The position numbers and the translations under genes were made by a program. Positions 1 through 16,157 of a stretch of 16,157 nt of DNA are shown here, in pieces (within the stretch, counting starts at the first letter, position 1; every line of letters starts with the position of its first letter). The stretch comes from Isohypsibius dastychi (lineage: Eukaryota > Tardigrada > Eutardigrada > Parachela > Isohypsibiidae), in assembly GCA_034696485.1 (NCBI GenBank), contig JAQIWT010000701.1, forward strand, positions 1 to 16,157. The letters run 5' to 3'. The notes below the pieces were generated by a model that was not told the origin of the DNA, did no database searches, and saw nothing but the letters and a program-made list of their open reading frames with translations.

Positions 1-64
1 GCGTTTATTTAGTTCGCCGAGTCTGCTGTTCCACATTGTTTCATTTCCAACCGGCATAGGAAAG

Positions 65-978
65 ATGTGGACTTCTATCACCGTCTTTGTTCTTGGGCTC
101 TGTTTTACCAAATTGAACGCTTACGAGGACAACTTCTTACTTCTAGAAGCCCAGATACTGCGACTCGAAAATCCACAGGGAATAAACTTTCGCGGCGAAC
201 CTTGCGGCGGACAAATCTTACCGAGACAGTGCGATTCGGTGATTGCTGTCGAGATCGATACGTAAGTTTCAAAATGTCGAACAATTTCCCAACTTAATCA
301 AATTCTTGGTTCTACAGGGATCACTCCAACCGAGTCAAACGCCCAACTAACCCATATGCTCCCACCGACTTGCGGACCTATCAGCTGATCAGCGACACTC
401 CTGACGACAACAATCCTCATTTGGACAAGGTTGATTATTGAAAAGCTTGACTTTGAAAATATGACCATTCATCACCTGTTCTGCCCGTATTTTTAGATCG
501 TATCGAAAAACGTCTGCGGAAAGCCGCTTGAGGTAGGCTGTCTGTGGATTGATGATTGTTACTTGTCTGACACATTCATTTTTCGTTGTAGAAAGCTACC
601 GTTCATGTCCGCGTTTTCGAACGAGGTAACCGTGAAACACATTTCTCTTCGCTGATCGGAGTAAAATACGCATTTGGTTCACCAATTAAATTTGTATTAC
701 TTCAGATCCCTAAAATCTTTTTTTCTGCAGGTCAGCAAGGTGAACGTCGAATAAACGATTTTGTTTGCGAGACCCATCTGCGTAAACAGTATGTGCATTC
801 TGTGTGGTCACCATTGATGCTGTGCGAGCCCGAGTTCCAAAAAGACAAAATGAGGTTGGCATTTCCTGGTTTTTTTTGTGATCTGTATCCGTTACCAAAA
901 GGTTCTTTCAGACTATATTTCCGCTACCGAGTAAGCCAGCTTGATCGAAATCGGTGCCAAGAGGACCAATTTAATTGA
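65..978 (+). CDS. Secreted MNNL-like (DSL-ligand N-terminal domain) protein, short form
   Basis: Six exons give 189 aa: 65-261, 318-429, 497-532, 592-625, 731-854, 912-978. All introns are GT-AG and phases agree. Residues 1-19 form a signal peptide ending in LNA. The start of the mature protein (LEAQILRLENPQG, then CGG and a second Cys) resembles the first strand of the MNNL domain of Delta/Jagged-type Notch ligands. A later stretch with a Trp, then LYFRYRV and a Cys, resembles the linker into a DSL domain (family pattern L-x-Y-x-YRV-x-C). The protein stops before the DSL cysteine pattern is completed, and no EGF repeats or membrane segment follow, so it would be secreted. Inference: a reduced DSL-type ligand or antagonist. 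Uncertain points: exon 4 could instead read through to 673 and rejoin at 707, and a different last acceptor at 939 would give another C-terminus (see findings). The exon structure is more certain than the family call. Confidence 0.5.
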
Positions 979-1202
979 TCTGATAATGAACCGTCTGACC
1001 TTGATCAACGTCGCGCGAGTTGTTCAAAATCAGATTGACGAACCAGACTCCCGCATTTCCAAATAGCAGAACTGCCGCATTTTTCAACGAATTCTAGCTC
1101 TTTCTTTCAAAGTGTAGATCATTTGTTTTATCCCTCAGAAACGTTATCTGTGCGAAGCGATTTGGTTACTTGTTCTTCAAATGCAGAAGGTGGCTCACCT
1201 TG

Positions 1203-1208
1203 AATAAA
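1203..1208 (+). terminator. Candidate polyadenylation signal AATAAA
   Basis: This AATAAA lies about 225 bp after the stop codon of the secreted MNNL-like gene and is the first exact match downstream of it. No cleavage-site element can be confirmed, and a single hexamer in AT-rich DNA can arise by chance. Confidence 0.25.
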
Positions 1209-1259
1209 ACGTGGAACCTTGCTAGTTGAGAAAAGATTGTCGTCTTGCTTTTCACTGCC

Positions 1260-1288
1260 ATTCGGTTCTGTTTTAAATGGAACCGAAT
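1260..1288. repeat. Inverted repeat, 9-bp arms
   Basis: Arms ATTCGGTTC (1260-1268) and GAACCGAAT (1280-1288) are perfect complements around an 11-base loop. It could form a stem-loop in DNA or RNA. No function is evident. Confidence 0.55.
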
Positions 1289-1976
1289 TAAAGTCTTCCA
1301 CTTCGTGAGCCTGGTTCTGAGTAGGATCCTTCTATGCGATAGCTTAAAGTTTAAGACTGAAAAGGTCACCAGTACCTGTAGCCAACTCGCCGTATACTCT
1401 GTAATTCTTGGCCCTCATAAAGTTTTGAATAGCATTGGTTTCAACATATTTTAGAAGATATCTTTCACTGATTAAACTATTCTGACCTGCTGAAATCGCG
1501 GTTATCAAATCTTCAAATCGGAACCACTTGCGACAACGAACGTCTTAGATCATGGGTTTCTCAACTCACTATTTATGTAGTTCTCGTGTTCCCTTATCAT
1601 ATCATTGCTCATATAGTCCCGGAAACTTCGCAGATGGTAAGCAGCATTGTGATGTTTGGCGAGTGACATCAGATATGGATGTTGCGCTTGTGAAGTTTTA
1701 TCTTGCCAAATTAGCTCAAGTTCACGAGTTACGAATATGTTGATAACGATGAATTACAGGGACGCATAGTTATAATGTTGTTTGAAGTCAGTAAGGAATT
1801 TCGATATCACAAAAGCTTTTGAACGACCATATGACGGTATCTTGAACGAACTGTGGGAAATTACTCATGACATGTAGTGTGTCTGATAAGGGTTCCGAAG
1901 AAAATATTCAAAGACGTTCCTGAGTTTGGAATGAAATAATTTCCAAGAGCAATTCTTACAAACTATCTTCAAGGTC

Positions 1977-3538
1977 ATGACCAGAAATAATCACCGGGAA
2001 ATGGAACTGGTCGGCGGAATTTCTGATGCGGCTCTTGCCAAGTGAGTTTCAATGCTGATCGAGTTGAAACCTTGCTTTCGTCCTCAGATATCCCGCTGGA
2101 TTTCACATATGATAGGGATACTTAAAGGACTGACACAATCCTATTTATTTTACAGGAAGAGGGAATCACTAGCGTACGAAACCGCAAGCTTGACCTGGCG
2201 TGAAAAACTAACGCGCCTTGTCCGCCTGAAGAACGACGTCGCGAGAGGGACGCTTGCCGAATTTTTTGCGACATTCATTCTTATGGTACAGTACATTGTA
2301 GGTTTAGATGTTTCAAGTTATATCGCTCTTTTTGGAAGATCGGAATACAAAGCACTGTAGCGTCTCAAGTTTTTGCCCGCCGGCCAAATGACGTTTTCCT
2401 CGGAGCAATTGGACAAGGTCTTTCGGTGGCGATGGCCCTTTATGTCGGCGGTGGAGTTTCCGGTACGCCTGATTTACTTACAACAATAGTATACCTGGTT
2501 GGTTTGAAAGCATATATTTTTAATATATTTACAGGGGCCTTTCTGAATCCAGCCGTGACTGTTGGTTTCGGTAAGTCAAGAAATTCAGATAAAATAAAAA
2601 TATGGAAAAATGCAGCTATATGCTATTTAGCGATGCTCGGAAAAATGAAATGGATTACCGCCTTACTATATATAATCGCCCAGTATGCAGGCTCCTTTGT
2701 TGCCTCGGCTTTTGTCTACGTAATACATTACGGTACGTGAATCCTTCCTGTCAACTAACTGTTAAAATCGGAATTGCTACATGATATCTGTTGCTTTCAG
2801 AGGCTATTGATAATTTGGATGGTGGAGTACGACAAGTTACCGGTCCGAACGCGACGGCGGGGATATTCACCACGTTCATGGGCACACATAGATCAATCGG
2901 AGGCGCCCTTATTCACGAAGTGCTATGCACGATGTTTCTCTTAATAGCAGTTCTAGCCATTTCGGACAAATGGAACTGGAAACCGAAAAACGGCTTATTT
3001 CCCATTGCCATTGGTCTTCTCATCACCATGTGTTGCCTATCATTTTCATTCGGTGAAGGCTTAGCCATGAATCCAGCCAGGGATCTCTCGCCCCGAGTTT
3101 TCATATATTTTGCCGGTTGGGGAGAGGAAGTAAGTCCTTGATACTGATAAGCCGATATAAAACTTATGTATTTATCATTTAAATTTGTTTGTAGGTTTTT
3201 AGGTAATTAGCAATTTAAAGTTATTCCAAGTACTGCAACCTGGTGAAGTGAAACTTCTACATTACTAGCATGCACAACTATAATTATTTCTGGATTCCGA
3301 TCGTTGGAAGCCACGTAAGTACACTTTATTTCCATCCTTTTTTCCATTGAGAGCCTCAAACATAAAAAACATTTCATCACCAGCTTTCATCTTAATTAAA
3401 ACGTGTTACGGGAACTGGATCTCTTTGTACTGTATTTTGAGAACGGTTTTGCAGGTTGGTGGCATTCTGGGATCCATCATGTATTTTCTCTTCATCGAAG
3501 CCCACTGGGACCCAAATTTGACCCATAAATACCATTAG
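1977..3538 (+). CDS. Aquaglyceroporin (MIP family water/glycerol channel)
   Basis: Nine exons give 307 aa: 1977-2041, 2156-2285, 2339-2462, 2535-2570, 2631-2732, 2801-3129, 3195-3202, 3269-3314, 3455-3538. The fold is the six-helix MIP channel, starting with AEFFATFILM at about 57-65. The first pore motif is NPAVTVGF (N111-P112-A113). The second is NPARDLSPR (N243 to R246, then Asp247). The Asp directly after NPAR marks aquaglyceroporins over water-only aquaporins, so glycerol and small solutes are likely cargo besides water. AGWGEEVF and NYFWIPIVG match the end of loop E and helix 6. The ATG at 1977 is the first after an in-frame TAA; Met9 is an alternative start. Intron 2 is ambiguous: the chosen acceptor (GGAAG at 2338) is poor, but it keeps the family spacing between ILM and VA. 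The alternative (donor 2302, acceptor 2360) has better acceptor sequence but removes two residues. It acts in the plasma or an internal membrane. Confidence 0.93.
3195..3202 (+). other. 8-bp microexon in the aquaglyceroporin gene
   Basis: GTTTTTAG is bounded by TTTGTAG on the left and GTAATT on the right. It supplies Val, Phe and two bases of a Ser codon completed by the C at 3269. Without it, the phase-0 end of the exon at 3129 cannot join the exon at 3269, which needs two preceding bases, and the conserved Val-Phe of the family's WG-x-E-V-F block would be missing. The flanking introns are 65 and 66 bp. Confidence 0.8.
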
Positions 3539-4175
3539 GACAGTTTCAGCGATCGAAACGTACCTGTGGCAGAGCATTCTCGGAACTGCTGGAACTGATC
3601 TACCATAAACGCCAGAAAACTTTATTACCAACCCCGAATCTTTCCGCCTATTCAGGCCAAACATTTGGTTGACCTTTCCGTTTTTTTAGACTTTTGAGAT
3701 TTATTATTTTTCGACAGTTGTTATTCCAATACGGCTGTTTTAGACCGTATAAAAATGGCAGGTTCTGAAGTGTGAAAGGTCACTTGCTATATTAATGATT
3801 ACTTAATTCGTCCAACGTTACAAGTGTTCGCATTCATTCTAACCAATTTTGTTTTCCCAACGAAAACGAGTTATACACAGTACTTCATGGCGTTCGTGAA
3901 GGCAAATGGTCTTTCGTGTGAAAACATCGAAAAGATTTTCAGAACATGATTTCTGCTGCGCGGAATTACCGCTTAGTTGGTAAATTGTAGCAGCCCATAT
4001 TACCACCTACTAAAACTGCTACTTATCCTTGTCTACTATGTTGCTGTTTTCCCATTTTCATCATTTTCTTCTTCTTGAAATTGTTATTTGTGTTTGCCAC
4101 TCCGCGTTCCTTTGTGTCTTGCTGGCGTGGAAACAATCGTGAAATATTAAGTATATCGCAAGTTCTGATCTCCTG
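3539..4175. other. Intergenic region with probable YIPF5 promoter and noncoding first exon
   Basis: No coding exon is recognised. A TATAAAAA stretch lies at 3748-3755 and could be a TATA box, but it is far from the splice donor at 4176 and no initiator can be fixed. A T-rich tract at about 4040-4090 precedes the donor. No AATAAA follows the aquaglyceroporin stop nearby. The open frame on the minus strand at 3392-3664 is antisense to the last aquaglyceroporin exon and is treated as a shadow. Confidence 0.4.
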
Positions 4176-4330
4176 GTAAGTTCATAGTTGTGCGTTTATA
4201 GTCATTCCTTCGATTCCGTTTCGGTTTCCTCTAACGAACAATAACCGTAACTGCCTCCGTGGCTATGGCTTGTTCTGTTCTAAAACGCGGCATGTTTAGT
4301 CTCAGATTCTAAATTGTCGTGTTTTCGCAG
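4176..4330 (+). other. Probable 5' UTR intron of YIPF5
   Basis: A strong donor (CTG then GTAAGT, GT at 4176) and an acceptor (TTTTCGCAG ending at 4330) bracket 155 bp. The acceptor lies 27 bases before the YIPF5 ATG at 4358. This implies a noncoding first exon ending at 4175. The pairing of the two sites is inferred, not proven. Confidence 0.5.
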
Positions 4331-4357
4331 TTGGACAAAGTCAAGTGCTGTGGAAAC

Positions 4358-12936
<8,579 letters not shown>

Positions 12937-13245
12937 CCTCGATGTTTAGATAACAAGTTGATTACCATAAGAAAATCTTAACCTTGGGGATAAAAAATCG
13001 CGATATAATATTTCGGGAATTGGACCGACGTTCCGATATTTTTCTTCGCCCATCGTATGGCTCTATGACAAATAAAATCTCAGAGATTTCGGAAAACGGA
13101 TTTTCGTTCGAGGAACCGCATTTCTGAATCAAAAGTCATAAGATGGAATTCAAAACCACAATCAAATCGATCCGATCGAAAAAATGTTCCGGCACGACAA
13201 GAGATGAGTCCCCCGCGTATAAAGTTGACCGCCTTACTTGTTGTT
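12937..13245. other. Convergent 3' spacer between YIPF5 and YIPF6
   Basis: The 309 bp between the two stop codons must contain both 3' UTRs. It has an AATAAA for the plus-strand gene at 13071-13076 but no exact AATAAA on the minus strand, so the YIPF6 signal is either a variant or lies further left, where it would overlap YIPF5 exons. The minus-strand open frame running to 13136 reads past the YIPF6 stop in another frame and is not a gene. Confidence 0.6.
13071..13076 (+). terminator. YIPF5 polyadenylation signal AATAAA
   Basis: This exact AATAAA lies 135 bp after the YIPF5 stop codon and is the first on that strand. It sits 170 bp from the YIPF6 stop on the other strand, consistent with short convergent 3' UTRs. 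Confidence 0.5.
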
Positions 13246-14554
13246 TCATCCGGTTTGTGAAATAATGAGCCAGCTCACAATAACTGAAATCAAAGATTTT
13301 GCAAATAATTGAACGGCGAAAGACATTCAGGAGCGACTCACGATAGAATAAAAATATTGGATATAAGACCAAAGCTTTCCGGTTGGGTAATTGAGTGTCT
13401 CCCAGAAACGCCAAAGATGCTGAAAGGGAAAGGAAGAGGTTATAAAAAAGTGGGTCAAACACATATTTACAATTCCACCTTGACCGTTTGGAGATGTACC
13501 GATTAGGACAGTTTTTCCGATAACGATTATTTATCCATCCATGAGAAAATGTCAAGCACTTACCCCAGGTAGCCCAAACAAAACCCAACGAGGTCACCAC
13601 GACGCGCAGAATAAAAACGACGAGCGGATAAGGAATGGTCTTTGCGAAAATGAGGCAGATGATTAGCGCCAAACAAGGTGGAAGCAAACAATATCCTAAA
13701 ACAAAATTTTTGAATTTCAAGTCAGAGAGATGCAATCGATATAAGATTCTTACCTAGCACACAAACTGACTGGAAAAAGGATCTGAAAATCAAAACATAA
13801 GTTGAGAATGAGATGTTATCAGATGGAAAGTCCGGCAGGCAAAATCATTAATGGATGTTATTTGGCACTTAGATTAATCCAAGCTCCGACAAAGTGCACT
13901 TGTGTGTCGCAAGTGGGGAATTATTAGCCAGTTCAACTTACATGTTGCCGCCGAGCAATTTGGAATTAAGAGTGACAATCACAGCTCCCAGCGTCAGAAT
14001 CAAGAAGATCTGCGCAAACTCTGGACCACTACTTTGTACTTCCACCGAATGCACGCTTTCTCCTTGTAGCATCCTTTGAAAACACAAAGCATTATTTAAT
14101 AAAATAAAAACAACGATGGAAACCGATGACGAACGACTGAGTTAAAATCAGCCTAGTAAACTTACATGGCGATGAAAGTGCATAGAATTAAAGGTCCCCA
14201 TAAATCCCCTGAAACATTCAAGGTTTTCAAAAGGCTCTCCAACTGATAAAAAATAATATGCGCTCAATGTGAACATACAATCACGAAGGAGAGCTTTGCT
14301 CCTTCTCGGAATCAGGACGTGGAAAAACTTTTGTCCAATGGCCTTCAAATCCCGCAACTGCAACAAAGTTTTGTTAATCTAAAACAAAATGGAACATTCA
14401 GCCATCATTCAGTTACAATAGTATCCTTTATGGGCTCGTCCAGAGTATTCAGATCATCGTAAATAGATTTGGATGTCGGAGCAGGAATGTTCATCTGTCC
14501 TTCCACCGTTCCCGAGTAAGACGCATCGTTGGAGAACGTCTCCGCAAAAGACAT
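13246..14554 (-). CDS. YIPF6: YIPF6 orthologue, Golgi multi-pass membrane protein
   Basis: Eight exons on the minus strand give 222 aa, a little shorter than the vertebrate protein: 14417-14554, 14279-14357, 14166-14208, 13942-14073, 13754-13782, 13564-13695, 13342-13419, 13246-13283. All junctions are GT-AG with agreeing phases. Cytosolic N-terminus (1-73): acidic, then DTILRDLKAIGQKFFHVLIP and the family's LLRDWDLWGPLILC entry into helix 1. Five hydrophobic helices follow; NSKLLGGNISFFQSVCVLGY and DTQLPNRKALVLYPIFLFY are hallmark blocks of YIPF6. The protein ends 10 or so residues after the last helix begins (IVSWLIISQTG). Known role: Golgi-resident, forming complexes with YIPF1/YIPF2-class partners and affecting Golgi structure and secretion. 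The start is the first ATG before the conserved N-terminus; upstream open frames overlap it in another frame. It converges with YIPF5, a distant paralogue. Confidence 0.95.
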
Positions 14555-15064
14555 CCTTGTGATTTAGCAAGTTCAACAGTTGCAGGGTAAACTGTGAAGC
14601 TATCGAACTCCGAAAGGATCCAATTCCAAGTTCAGAAAGCAAAGTGTCAAACTTCAGAAATCGATCTTGCCAAGAGGACAACTTTTCCGTGTTTCGTGAC
14701 CAGCCGGAGACTTCGGATGTTACGTGAGGTACATAACCAGGTACAAAACAACAACGGACATGTGAGAAGTCGGAAATTGAAAAGCGAAACCTCGGTGGGA
14801 AAAGGAAAATCAGAAGTTGTACAGCAGACTTTGTTGTGGTTTCCGTTTTGTCGCATTCTGTCTTGTTGGCGTGAGCCCCATAGAGATTCGTGTGAACCCC
14901 GTTTTGTCCCTTTGGAGAGACCAGAAAAATCTCCTTCGGAGAACTGACTTGTGAGAAAATGAACAAAACAACCGACATTGAAAAGCAAAACATGATACAA
15001 TACTGCTTAATTTCGCCTGAACCGCCTAATCAGTGTCGCATTTCATGCAACATGCGTATGTCTT

Positions 15065-15076
15065 AGTTAATTAACT
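15065..15076. promoter_or_regulatory. 12-bp palindrome AGTTAATTAACT
   Basis: This perfect palindrome contains GTTAATTAAC, similar to but one base shorter than the homeodomain HNF1-type site GTTAATNATTAAC. It lies about 510 bp upstream of the YIPF6 ATG and 35 bp from the CACGTG palindrome. Any binding is speculative. Confidence 0.25.
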
Positions 15077-15111
15077 GTGGTGATTGCGAAATGGAATTCT
15101 CACGCTCTGTC

Positions 15112-15121
15112 GCCACGTGGC
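15112..15121. promoter_or_regulatory. Palindromic E-box GCCACGTGGC
   Basis: This perfect 10-bp palindrome has a CACGTG core and contains ACGTGGC on both strands. In mammals ACGTGGC is the Golgi stress response element bound by TFE3, and CACGTG is bound by MiT/TFE and Myc-type bHLH factors. It lies 558 bp upstream of the YIPF6 start codon. The sequence is seen; its use in this organism is inferred. Confidence 0.35.
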
Positions 15122-15681
15122 ACCCACTCCTAACGAAGACCTTCCCTAACGGCCAAAGGTCAACATGGGAAGAAAAATTCGACCTTCGCCTTGCTTCAAA
15201 GTACACTTCAATGCTCTACTTTGACCTAGTTCGTTCTGAATCATTTTTTCCGCAGTTTTCTGCCAGACAATAATTGGTCTGACATGCAAGATATTCGTCT
15301 GCCCTGAAGTGCCGCCGGATGTGGTGGACCGGTTTTTTTGTCCCTTCTGTCTGGTGAAATATGTTCAGCGACCCATCCATGACACAAAAGAAAACTTTCT
15401 GAGATAATTTAAACGGTGTGATAACATCTGTTTTTGGACATTTCAGCCAGCTGTTTTTAATATGCACACAATCAATGGTTTTCCTGATTCTTTGACATTC
15501 CTTTACATTCCGGGGACCATCTCTTCAGACCACTTAAACATTAATCTTGCCAGCACTTGGCAGTGCCTAATAAACAATTCATTGTCAAGTTCATTTAACA
15601 TCCACGCCAGTTTCTCTACAATTGCTTCTAAACAACAGATTTTTTGGCAAATATCACAAACAAATACTACCGTGATCAGAG

Positions 15682-15852
15682 ATGTTGGCAGTTCGTAAAT
15701 TTTGTGACACGGTACACGGATCAAACTATTCACAACGCAAAGATGCGGAAGCTCTTCGCTTTTTTGGCTCAGATTTCAAGTTCGTCGGACAAGACACCGA
15801 TGATATCATTCCCATCATTCATAAACATTTCCAAGAATACCCTGTGAAATAA
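15682..15852 (+). CDS. Unassigned 56-aa open frame or 3'-terminal exon
   Basis: An ATG-started frame of 56 codons is preceded by an in-frame TGA six bases before the ATG (TGA-TCA-GAG-ATG). The product has ordinary protein composition: a Cys and Lys/Arg-containing start, ALRFFGSDFKFVGQDTDD in the middle, then an amphipathic end PIIHKHFQEY. I do not recognise the family. A TTGGCAG just after the ATG could serve as a splice acceptor (ending at 15691), so it may instead be a last exon of a gene whose upstream exons I could not find. The minus strand across it also has a partly open frame, so chance cannot be excluded. Confidence 0.2.
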   Translation: MLAVRKFCDTVHGSNYSQRKDAEALRFFGSDFKFVGQDTDDIIPIIHKHFQEYPVK

Positions 15853-16157
15853 CCAGATTCAATATACAGGCGAGACGATTTGTCATCTTCCGATGAGTTC
15901 TAGTTTTTTCCAGAACCAATTCACACATTTTGTCATTGCTTCATCATTTTGATGACTCGGCAACAAATGGCAGCCGGCTCGTTCTTCTTTATAGAGTTTT
16001 TCAAAAGAGTATAACACATCTATCGGAGCGAAAATTCGGTGGTCCGTTAACCCGCATAGCTCGCTCTTCGAACTTATGATTTTTACTTCCTCTTTGTAAT
16101 CCACGTGCGAAAAACAAAAGAAAAATTATACTACAACGAGGAACTACGTTATTTCCT
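15853..16157. other. Right edge of window, possible minus-strand exon
   Basis: A minus-strand frame at 15883-16104 continues open to near the window edge and begins DYKEEVKIISSKSELCG. Its composition is protein-like, and a donor-like GTGAAT inside it (about 15918) could splice to an acceptor CACAG near 15840. I do not recognise the product and cannot fix its ends. A CACGTG core is present at 16102-16107. Confidence 0.2.

Larger units (their letters stand above)
979..1976. other. Intergenic region, no gene recognised
   Basis: About 1 kb between the secreted protein gene and the aquaglyceroporin. It holds the candidate poly(A) signal and a 9-bp-arm hairpin. The open frames at 1166-1369, 1245-1454 and 1552-1743 show no family pattern, lie partly antisense to each other and lack supporting splice structure. 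A 43-codon open stretch at 935-1066 may be an alternative 3' end of the upstream gene. An in-frame TAA lies 15 codons before the aquaglyceroporin ATG. Confidence 0.5.
14555..15680. other. Upstream region of YIPF6, no gene recognised
   Basis: This region should hold the YIPF6 promoter and 5' UTR. A possible 5' UTR acceptor (CTTCACAG on the minus strand) lies about 40 bases upstream of the ATG. Overlapping open frames at 14454-14993 (minus), 14594-14947 (plus) and 14647-15000 (minus) cover the same DNA in three frames, which argues that openness here is due to composition. Minus-strand frames at 15216-15467 and 15503-15733 have protein-like composition (the latter with CDIC and a helical stretch) but no family pattern and no clear splice partners. 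Confidence 0.4.

Noticed and set aside
2302-2360. Alternative aquaglyceroporin intron 2
   Set aside because: It has a better acceptor (CTGTAG) but shortens the loop after helix 1 by two residues relative to the family. The 2286-2338 intron keeps the spacing; this remains a real uncertainty.
13136-13735. Single 199-codon minus-strand frame
   Set aside because: It is three YIPF6 exons read through two introns; the true last exon uses another frame and stops at 13246.
14454-14993. 179-codon minus-strand frame over the YIPF6 start
   Set aside because: It overlaps YIPF6 exon 1 in a different frame, lacks family similarity and lies mostly in the presumed 5' UTR and promoter.

Overview
This window looks like nuclear DNA of an intron-rich animal. 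The genes are split by GT-AG introns, mostly 50-150 bp, and code for animal membrane-trafficking and signalling families. A one-exon-tail LRR-Ig receptor of the Kekkon type points to a protostome invertebrate. My best guess is an ecdysozoan such as a tardigrade, but the sequence alone does not settle this. Nothing bacterial, viral or CRISPR-like was seen. All gene models below were built by hand from frames, splice sites and protein family patterns.

Layout from left to right. (1) 65-978, plus strand: a small secreted cysteine-containing protein (6 exons, 189 aa) that resembles the N-terminal (MNNL) domain of Notch DSL ligands but lacks a proper DSL domain and EGF repeats. (2) 979-1976: no gene seen. 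(3) 1977-3538, plus strand: an aquaglyceroporin (9 exons, 307 aa) with an 8-bp microexon. (4) 3539-4357: intergenic region plus a probable noncoding first exon and 5' UTR intron of the next gene. (5) 4358-12936, plus strand: YIPF5/Yip1 orthologue (6 coding exons, 254 aa), split by a 7.1-kb intron. (6) Nested on the minus strand inside that intron, 5004-7085: a Kekkon-like LRR-Ig single-pass receptor (2 coding exons, 577 aa) ending in a PDZ-binding tail. The rest of the intron, about 4.7 kb, shows only isolated short hairpins. (7) 12937-13245: a 309-bp convergent spacer. (8) 13246-14554, minus strand: YIPF6 orthologue (8 exons, 222 aa), tail to tail with YIPF5. (9) 14555-16157: the upstream side of YIPF6, with a perfect GCCACGTGGC palindrome, and a few unassigned short open frames.

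Functionally, the clearest relation is that YIPF5 and YIPF6 are two different members of the Golgi/ER Yip1-domain family placed next to each other. The receptor, the aquaglyceroporin and the secreted protein have no obvious shared pathway with them. The most unusual points are the 8-bp microexon, the nested receptor gene whose 3' end lies only 82 bp from a host exon, and the convergent YIPF pair.
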